A stretch of DNA of 6,867 nt from Pseudomonadota bacterium. GTDB lineage: Bacteria; Pseudomonadota; Gammaproteobacteria; Burkholderiales; Thiobacillaceae. Positions within the stretch are counted from its first letter, which is position 1. Each line of letters begins with the position of its first letter. A model generated the notes under the pieces. The model made no database searches, had not been told where the DNA came from, and was given only the letters and a program-made list of their open reading frames with translations. Positions 1 to 6,867 of this stretch are shown piece by piece. The position numbers were made by a program, and so were the translations under genes. The DNA lies in the NCBI GenBank assembly GCA_021802595.1, contig JAJZRT010000120.1, positions 1 through 6,867 on the forward strand, written 5' to 3'.

Positions 1-450
1 TTCGGCCACGGCGGCACGGGTCGCGGCGAGCAGATCCTTGGACTGCCGGAAGTGATGCTCGATCAGGTGCGCGATGACTTCGGTATCGGTTTCCGACGTG
101 AACACAAAGCCTCCCGCCTTGAGGCGCTCGCGCAGCACCTCATGGTTTTCGATGATGCCGTTATGCACCACGGCAAGACGGCCGCTGACGTGCGGATGGG
201 CGTTGGCTTCCGACGGCGCGCCGTGGGTGGCCCAGCGGGTGTGCGCAATGCCGAGGTTGCCGTGCACCCGCTGCGCCGCGCACGCTTCCGCCAGGCCGGC
301 AACGCGGCCGACGCTGCGCACCCGCTTGAGGCCGCCGTCGATGGTGACCAGTCCGGCTGAATCGTAGCCGCGGTATTCCAGCCGCCGCAGGCCCTCGAGC
401 AGGATGGGGACGACGTTACGTTGCGCAACCGCGCCGACAATGCCGCACAT
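1..450 (-). CDS. glmS: Glutamine--fructose-6-phosphate aminotransferase, N-terminal part (cut by window edge)
   Basis: GlmS makes glucosamine-6-phosphate from fructose-6-phosphate using the amide of glutamine, the first committed step to UDP-GlcNAc, in the cytoplasm. The 150 residues present are the class II glutamine amidotransferase domain. They begin MCGIVGA, so Cys2 becomes the N-terminal nucleophile once Met is removed. Further family motifs are [10 protein letters not shown] (25-34), AHTRWATHG (69-77, substrate-binding Arg), HNGIIENH (96-103, Asn-Gly oxyanion hole) and SETDTEV (119-125). The two sugar-isomerase (SIS) domains lie beyond the window, so the missing part is most of the protein (the family is about 610 residues). 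The ATG is fixed by the required MCGI start and by an AAGGAAG Shine-Dalgarno that lies inside the end of glmU. Only 2 bp separate it from the glmU stop, so the two are very probably co-transcribed and translationally coupled. No frameshift is seen. Confidence 0.98.
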   Translation of the reverse strand, partial: MCGIVGAVAQRNVVPILLEGLRRLEYRGYDSAGLVTIDGGLKRVRSVGRVAGLAEACAAQRVHGNLGIAHTRWATHGAPSEANAHPHVSGRLAVVHNGIIENHEVLRERLKAGGFVFTSETDTEVIAHLIEHHFRQSKDLLAATRAAVAE

Positions 451-452
451 GC

Positions 453-1823
453 CTAGTCTTCCTTTTTCTGTTTGAGCGGCCGCTTCCAGCCATTGATCGT
501 CAGTTGCTTCGCCCTCGACAGGGTGAGCTCGCCCGCGGGCGCGTCCCGGGTCAGCGTGGTGCCGGCGCCCAGCGTCGCGCCGCGGCCCACGGTAACCGGC
601 GCCACCAGCTGGGTGTCGGAGCCGACGAAGACGTCGTCCTCGATGACGGTGCGGTGCTTGTTGGCACCGTCGTAATTGCAGGTGATGGTGCCGGCGCCGA
701 TGTTCACCTTCTTGCCCATGGTGGTGTCGCCCACGTAGGACAGGTGGTTGATCTTGGAACCGTCGTCGATCTGGCTGTTCTTGATCTCGACGAAGTTGCC
801 GACGTGGACGTCGCGCGCCAGCGTGGTGCCCGGGCGGATGCGCGAGAACGGCCCCAGCCGGTTGGCTTCGCCGATCACCGCCTCGTCGATCAGGGTGAAG
901 GCATCGATGCGGGTTGCCGCGGCAATCTTCACGTTGCGCAGCACACAGTTGGCGCCCACTTGCACGCCATCGGCCAGTTCCACATGGCCCTCGAACACGC
1001 AGTTGACGTCGATCACCACATCGCGCCCGCAGGTCAGCGTGCCGCGCACATCGAGCCGCGCCGGATCCATCAGGGTGACGCCGACGTCGAGCAGCGCCTG
1101 CGCGATCTCGCCCTGGTGGATGCGCTCGAGCTCGGCCAGCTGGGCCTTGCTGTTGACGCCGAGCACTTCCCATTCATGGGCCGGCTGGTGGGTTTCCACC
1201 GTCACGCCGTCCCGCACCGCCAGCGCGATGACGTCGGTCAGGTAGTACTCGCCCTGCGCGTTGTCGTTCTTCAGTTCCCCGATCCACTGCCTGAGATGGC
1301 GGGTCGCCACGGCGAGGATGCCGGTATTGACTTCATGGATCGCCCGTTCGGCAGGCGTCGCGTCCTTGTGTTCGATGATGCGCCGCACCCGGCCATCCGC
1401 ATCCCGCACGATGCGGCCATAGCCGTCGGGATGCGCAAGATTGACGGTCAACAGGCCCAGCTTGCCCGCCTGTGCTGCGGCCACCAGCGGCTGCAGGGTG
1501 GAGGTGCGCGTCAACGGCACGTCGCCATACAGCACCAGCGTCACGCCCTCGTCGGCAAGCCGGGGCAGCGCCTGTTTCACGGCGTGGCCGGTTCCATGCT
1601 GTTCGGCCTGAAGCACAAACGTCAGCTTGTCGTCAGCCATCGCCTGCGGCACCGCCTCGCCCCCGAAGCCATAGACCACGCAGGTTTGCGCCGCGCCCAG
1701 CGCATGGGCCGTATCCACCACATGCCCGAGTAGCGGTTTGCCCGCCAGCCTGTGCAGCACCTTGGGCAGGTCTGAACGCATCCGGGTCCCTTTGCCCGCC
1801 GCGAGGATCAGGATTTCAAGCAT
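453..1823 (-). CDS. glmU: Bifunctional UDP-N-acetylglucosamine pyrophosphorylase / glucosamine-1-phosphate N-acetyltransferase
   Basis: GlmU acetylates glucosamine-1-phosphate with acetyl-CoA, then couples the product to UTP, giving UDP-GlcNAc for peptidoglycan and LPS; the enzyme is cytoplasmic. Counting from the ATG at 1823 (456 residues, as in E. coli), the uridyltransferase domain carries LAAGKGTRM (7-15), LPK (19-21), [10 protein letters not shown] (73-82), YGDVPL (99-104), VNTG (165-168) and [10 protein letters not shown] (188-197). From about residue 250 a left-handed beta-helix of hexapeptide repeats forms the acetyltransferase. It includes GPFSRIRPG (324-332), [10 protein letters not shown], the catalytic His (H360 in INHLSYVGD) and [13 protein letters not shown]. 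The C-terminal tail is basic ([11 protein letters not shown]). An in-frame ATG at 1832 would add Met-His-Ser; neither start has a convincing Shine-Dalgarno and an in-frame stop lies just upstream. I prefer 1823 on family alignment. The gene follows a terminator and a -10 candidate and precedes glmS by 2 bp. Confidence 0.97.
   Translation of the reverse strand: MLEILILAAGKGTRMRSDLPKVLHRLAGKPLLGHVVDTAHALGAAQTCVVYGFGGEAVPQAMADDKLTFVLQAEQHGTGHAVKQALPRLADEGVTLVLYGDVPLTRTSTLQPLVAAAQAGKLGLLTVNLAHPDGYGRIVRDADGRVRRIIEHKDATPAERAIHEVNTGILAVATRHLRQWIGELKNDNAQGEYYLTDVIALAVRDGVTVETHQPAHEWEVLGVNSKAQLAELERIHQGEIAQALLDVGVTLMDPARLDVRGTLTCGRDVVIDVNCVFEGHVELADGVQVGANCVLRNVKIAAATRIDAFTLIDEAVIGEANRLGPFSRIRPGTTLARDVHVGNFVEIKNSQIDDGSKINHLSYVGDTTMGKKVNIGAGTITCNYDGANKHRTVIEDDVFVGSDTQLVAPVTVGRGATLGAGTTLTRDAPAGELTLSRAKQLTINGWKRPLKQKKED
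458..464 (-). promoter_or_regulatory. Shine-Dalgarno of glmS inside glmU
   Basis: The minus strand reads AAGGAAG seven bases before the glmS ATG, overlapping the last codons of glmU (Lys-Glu-Asp-stop). A ribosome ending glmU covers this site, which is the classic arrangement for translational coupling. Confidence 0.75.
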
Positions 1824-1888
1824 GGAATGCATGGGTATCGGTCTGGCAGTGTGTTCGCATCAACACGTCGAGAGCAAGTCGCGCGCCA

Positions 1889-1894
1889 AGTATA
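1889..1894 (-). promoter_or_regulatory. Candidate -10 element for glmUS
   Basis: The minus strand reads TATACT, five of six matches to the sigma-70 -10 consensus, in the 130 bp between the ompA-like terminator and glmU. A start near 1882 would give a leader of about 50-60 nt. No good -35 sits 16-18 bp upstream (the 17-bp position is ATGTCG), so the promoter would be weak or activator-dependent. The case rests mainly on need: the strong terminator just upstream implies that glmUS must start transcription here. Confidence 0.4.
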
Positions 1895-1918
1895 AAGCCT
1901 CGGCATGGCCGCGACATG

Positions 1919-1945
1919 AAAAAACGGGAGCCGAAGCTCCCGTTT
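1919..1945 (-). terminator. Intrinsic terminator after the OmpA-like gene
   Basis: On the minus strand a perfect 10-bp stem (AAACGGGAGC / GCTCCCGTTT) closes a TTCG tetraloop on a C-G pair, the very stable cUUCGg loop, and runs into six T. It starts 18 bp after the ompA-like stop codon. The plus strand has only three T after the stem, so the terminator acts in the minus direction. Confidence 0.93.
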
Positions 1946-1963
1946 GTCCTGTGGCTCGAAGTC

Positions 1964-2668
1964 TTACTTCTGCTCGACCAGTTCGACCCGGCGATTCTTG
2001 AAGCGACCTTCCGCCGTCTTGTTGTTTGCGACCGGCTTGGTTTCCCCAAATCCCTTCGCTGTCAGACGGTCCGCGGCAATCCCCTTGCTGACCAGGTAGT
2101 TGCGAACCGCTTCCGCACGACGCTGTGACAGCTTCAGGTTGTATTTGTCCTTGCCCCTGCTGTCGGTATACCCATCGACTTCGACCTTGACGTCACCCCA
2201 TTCCTTGAGGCCCTCTGCGGCCTGGTCCAGGATGGGATAGGCATCTTCACGCAAGGTCGCCTTGTCGTGGTCGAAATTCACGCCTTCCAGCACCAGCTTC
2301 TTCGGTGCGGGTGCAGCGACCGGGGCCGGTGCGGGAGCGGGCGCCGGGGCCGGTGCGGGCTCGGCAACAGGCTCGGGAGCGGGGCAACCGTCTGCGGTTT
2401 TCGCATAAACCGTCGGGCACTTGTCCTTCGAGTCCACAATGCCGTCGCCATCGGTGTCGGCTTCCTTCGGCACCTGGCAGGGTGCGTCCAGCAGGCCCTT
2501 GCCAGGACAGCCGATGGTCCTGTACAACTCATAACCCGTCGTTTTGCCGGACGAGCTGGCCGCATTGGTGGGATCGTAGAAAACACCTTGTGCCGCCTGC
2601 GCGGAAATCGCACCGGCAGACATCAGGCATGCCACGGTGGTATTGAGAAGAAAACGGGTAGCTCGCAT
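1964..2668 (-). CDS. OmpA-family peptidoglycan-binding protein with TSP3-like motif, no beta-barrel
   Basis: A 234-residue exported protein. A signal peptide (basic MRATR, hydrophobic core, SAQA before residue 26) is followed by a short region with two Cys pairs (C54/C64, C84/C95). This contains the calcium-binding-like motif DTDGDGIVDSKDKCP (71-85), typical of thrombospondin type 3 repeats. Residues about 96-122 are an Ala-Pro-rich linker, and 124-234 are an OmpA C-terminal domain. The domain has GYTDSRG with D169, N177, LSQRRAEAV with R184 and NRRVEL near the end; the Asp/Arg pair is spaced as in the diaminopimelate-binding pair of E. coli OmpA. With under 100 residues before the linker there is no room for an eight-stranded barrel, so it is probably periplasmic and wall-bound. 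The ATG at 2668 is preferred over upstream ATGs because it gives a proper signal peptide and has AGGAACC at 2674-2680. Terminators on both sides indicate a single-gene unit. The family is certain; the physiological role is not known from sequence. Confidence 0.93.
   Translation of the reverse strand: MRATRFLLNTTVACLMSAGAISAQAAQGVFYDPTNAASSSGKTTGYELYRTIGCPGKGLLDAPCQVPKEADTDGDGIVDSKDKCPTVYAKTADGCPAPEPVAEPAPAPAPAPAPAPVAAPAPKKLVLEGVNFDHDKATLREDAYPILDQAAEGLKEWGDVKVEVDGYTDSRGKDKYNLKLSQRRAEAVRNYLVSKGIAADRLTAKGFGETKPVANNKTAEGRFKNRRVELVEQK
2320..2359 (-). repeat. Direct repeat in the Ala-Pro linker of the OmpA-like gene
   Basis: The 16-mer CCGGGGCCGGTGCGGG (plus strand) occurs at 2320-2335 and again at 2344-2359, a 24-bp period equal to eight codons of the Pro-Ala run. 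Such repeats can gain or lose units by slippage, so linker length may vary between strains. Confidence 0.7.
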
Positions 2669-2693
2669 AGTCAGGTTCCTGATGGTTGTTTTA

Positions 2694-2702
2694 AAAATAA
2701 CA
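2694..2702 (-). promoter_or_regulatory. Candidate extended -10 promoter of the OmpA-like gene
   Basis: The minus strand reads TG-T-TATTTT, an extended -10 pattern, in an AT-rich patch of otherwise GC-rich DNA. Transcription would begin near 2687, leaving about 19 nt of leader that holds the AGGAACC ribosome site. No recognisable -35 lies 17 bp upstream. A promoter somewhere in 2669-2924 is needed because a terminator separates this gene from atpC. Confidence 0.35.
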
Positions 2703-2924
2703 GGGCGAAACGAAAACGCTCTCGCTTCCCCCGGATACATCGGCCCCACGTGCCTGGCCGCCTTCGCTTGCACACGCAATGGCCGGCATCTGGGCATCCT
2801 TTTTCAATCTAGCGTATTAATCGGTTCTTGCTTGCCGGACGATCGCGTCAACACTCGCGCGGAAGCGCCGCATCTTAACCCAGGAGCGGACATTCCCGCG
2901 AGTCCCGGTTTGGCTGCGCCAACG
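2703..2924. other. Intergenic region upstream of the OmpA-like gene
   Basis: This stretch separates the atpC terminator from the proximal promoter candidate of the OmpA-like gene. I see no tRNA, no strong hairpin and no convincing ORF. The OmpA-like frame is open up to an ATG at 2797, but that would put 43 non-hydrophobic residues in front of the signal peptide. A TTGACG at about 2850 resembles a -35 but lacks a -10 at proper spacing. The region is long enough for regulator binding, but I recognise no operator. Confidence 0.5.
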
Positions 2925-2949
2925 AAAAAGGCAACCCGAAGGTTGCCTT
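2925..2949 (-). terminator. Intrinsic terminator of the atp operon
   Basis: On the minus strand a perfect 9-bp stem (AAGGCAACC / GGTTGCCTT) closes a TTCG loop on a C-G pair and is followed by TTTTTCGTT. It lies 24 bp after the atpC stop and marks the end of the ATP synthase transcript. Its loop matches that of the terminator at 1919-1945, although the stems differ. Confidence 0.93.
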
Positions 2950-2973
2950 GTACAGATCCCGACTGACCCGAGA

Positions 2974-3396
2974 TCAGCTCAGCTTGCGAAGCTTCTTGAT
3001 CGCGGCCAGCTGGGCGACCGCCTGTGCCAGCTCGGCTTGTGCCTGGGCATAGTCCAGGGTGGCCGCCTTGTCTTTCATCGCCTCCTCGGCGGCGCGCTTG
3101 GCCTCGAGCGCCTTGGCTTCGTCGAGATCGGCGCCACGGATGGCGGTGTCCGACAGGATGGTGACGACATGCGGCTGCACTTCGAGAATGCCGCCGGACA
3201 CGTAGACCAGCTCTTCTTCGGCCTGGTTCGGCACCTTGATGCGCACCGCACCGGGCTTGAGCGTGGTCAGCAGCGGGGTGTGCCGCGGGTAGATGCCAAG
3301 TTCGCCGCGCTGGCCGGGAGCAATCACCACTTCGGCGGTGCCGGAGTAGAGTGATTTTTCTGCGCTGACGATGTCGACGTGGATGGTCATGGCCAT
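2974..3396 (-). CDS. atpC: F1F0 ATP synthase subunit epsilon
   Basis: Epsilon is part of the F1 central stalk. It binds gamma and the c-ring and can inhibit ATP hydrolysis through its C-terminal helices. The 140-residue protein has an N-terminal beta-sandwich (about 1-87) with the family motif [14 protein letters not shown] (31-44) and [22 protein letters not shown] (65-85). A charged Ala-rich helical hairpin follows (about 90-140). The length is normal. The ATG at 3396 is chosen because GAGG at 3404-3407 lies seven bases upstream; a second ATG at 3390 would lose Met-Ala and has worse spacing. It is the last gene of the operon, 80 bp after atpD, and that gap is filled by a heptamer-repeat element that ends right at the atpC ribosome site. 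Confidence 0.97.
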   Translation of the reverse strand: MAMTIHVDIVSAEKSLYSGTAEVVIAPGQRGELGIYPRHTPLLTTLKPGAVRIKVPNQAEEELVYVSGGILEVQPHVVTILSDTAIRGADLDEAKALEAKRAAEEAMKDKAATLDYAQAQAELAQAVAQLAAIKKLRKLS

Positions 3397-3407
3397 TTTG
3401 AAACCTC

Positions 3408-4910
<1,503 letters not shown>

Positions 4911-5783
4911 TTAAACCGCGGCTGCACCGGCAACGATCTCCGACAGCTCCTTGGTAATCGCGGCCTGGCGGGTCTTGTTGTAGATCAGCTTCAGTTCGCC
5001 GATCACGTTCTTGGCGTTGTCGGAGGCGGCCTTCATCGCCACCATCCGCGCCGACTGCTCGCATGCGATGTTTTCGGCCACGCCCTGGTAGACCAGCGAC
5101 TCGATGTAGCGCATCAGCATGCTGTCGACCACCGGCTTGGCGTCGGGCTCGTAGATGTAGTCCCAGTGCGTCTTCAGGCTGGCCTCTTCGGCATCTTCCA
5201 TCTGTTTCAGCGGCAGCAGCTGGGTCAGCGTCGGCTCCTGCTTCATCGTGTTGATGAAACGGTTGTAGACGATGTAGAGCGCGTCGATGCGCCCCTCCAG
5301 ATACGCGTCCAGCATGATCTTCACCGGGCCGATCAGCTTGTCCATGTGCGGCGTGTCGCCGATCGCGGTCAGCTGCGACACCACGCTGGCACCCAGGCGC
5401 TGCATGAAACCCAGGCCCTTGTTGCCGATCGCGGTGACGTCGATGCCGACGCCGGCGGCCTCCCACTGCTTCATCTGGTTCACCACCATGCGCAGGGCGT
5501 TGGTGTTGAGTCCGCCGCACAGGCCCTTGTCGGAGGTGACGACGATGAGGCCGACGCGCTTGACCTTGTCACGCGCGATCACGAAGGGATGTTTGTACTC
5601 GGTGTGCGCATACGCCAGGTGTGTCGCCACGCGGGCGATCTTCTCGGCATACGGGCGCGCGGCCTTCATGCGATCCTGCGCACGGCGCATCTTGGACGCC
5701 GCGACCATTTCCATGGCCTTGGTGATCTTGCGCGTGTTTTCCACGCTCTTGATCTTGGTCCGTATCTCTTTTCCGGCAGCCAT
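4911..5783 (-). CDS. atpG: F1F0 ATP synthase subunit gamma
   Basis: Gamma is the rotating central shaft of F1, linking proton flow through F0 to catalysis in beta. The 290-residue protein starts [32 protein letters not shown], the N-terminal coiled-coil helix. It then has [12 protein letters not shown] (82-93), the family signature in the Rossmann-like middle domain. It ends with the C-terminal helix ([20 protein letters not shown] ... [24 protein letters not shown]) that pairs with the N-terminal helix. Length and motifs are normal. The ATG at 5783 is preceded by AGGAG (5790-5794) at good spacing and begins 12 bp after the atpA stop, so it shares the transcript. The next gene, atpD, follows after a 54 bp AT-rich gap. 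Confidence 0.98.
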   Translation of the reverse strand: MAAGKEIRTKIKSVENTRKITKAMEMVAASKMRRAQDRMKAARPYAEKIARVATHLAYAHTEYKHPFVIARDKVKRVGLIVVTSDKGLCGGLNTNALRMVVNQMKQWEAAGVGIDVTAIGNKGLGFMQRLGASVVSQLTAIGDTPHMDKLIGPVKIMLDAYLEGRIDALYIVYNRFINTMKQEPTLTQLLPLKQMEDAEEASLKTHWDYIYEPDAKPVVDSMLMRYIESLVYQGVAENIACEQSARMVAMKAASDNAKNVIGELKLIYNKTRQAAITKELSEIVAGAAAV

Positions 5784-5795
5784 GCTGGGCTCCTA

Positions 5796-6867
<1,072 letters not shown>

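Noticed and set aside
451..452. glmS ribozyme upstream of glmS
   Set aside because: Only 2 bp separate glmU and glmS, and that ribozyme is known from Gram-positive bacteria; no such structure fits here.
504..1733. A 409-codon open frame on the plus strand opposite glmU
   Set aside because: It is the antisense shadow of a GC-rich coding gene. Its His/Arg/Gly-rich translation has no recognisable motif and no ribosome site, while the minus strand encodes a complete GlmU.
2609..2668. Possible lipoprotein signal (Cys14) in the OmpA-like protein
   Set aside because: The residues before Cys14 are Thr-Val-Ala, without the usual Leu at -3, and the hydrophobic core before it is too short. The SAQA site at 25/26 fits signal peptidase I better.
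2669..2797. A 43-residue N-terminal extension of the OmpA-like protein starting at 2797
   Set aside because: It would bury the signal peptide inside the protein. The ATG at 2668 has a correctly spaced AGGAACC and begins directly with the signal sequence.

Overview
The window is a compact, GC-rich stretch of proteobacterial chromosome with every supported gene on the minus strand. Read in the direction of transcription (right to left) the order is atpA (3' part) - atpG - atpD - atpC - terminator - small OmpA-family gene - terminator - glmU - glmS (5' part). The AtpA and AtpD sequences, the OmpA C-terminal signature (NKTAEGR...NRRVEL) and the linkage of the F1 genes to glmUS suggest a betaproteobacterium. 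I do not assign a genus.

Region by region: 6867-2974 holds the distal part of the atp operon, encoding the F1 subunits alpha (cut by the window edge), gamma, beta and epsilon. Gaps are 12 bp (atpA-atpG), 54 bp and AT-rich (atpG-atpD) and 80 bp (atpD-atpC). The 80 bp gap is filled by two opposed arrays of degenerate heptamers. A UUCG-capped intrinsic terminator follows atpC. About 255 bp of leader precede a monocistronic gene for a 234-residue secreted protein. That protein has a signal peptide, a thrombospondin type 3-like calcium motif, an Ala-Pro linker and an OmpA-type peptidoglycan-binding domain. It ends at a second UUCG-capped terminator. A TATACT -10 candidate lies between that terminator and glmU, and glmU is followed after 2 bp by glmS.

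The F1 subunits together form the catalytic head of the H+-ATP synthase. GlmS and GlmU are the first and last enzymes of the UDP-GlcNAc route (glutamine plus fructose-6-P to glucosamine-6-P; later glucosamine-1-P to UDP-GlcNAc), which feeds peptidoglycan and LPS. The OmpA-like protein is predicted to bind the peptidoglycan that this route supplies, but it appears to be transcribed on its own.

Most of the window is conserved housekeeping sequence and I see no new enzymatic system. The items most worth a second look are the heptamer element between atpD and atpC, the independent OmpA-like gene placed between the atp and glm genes, and the SD-poor glmU start.
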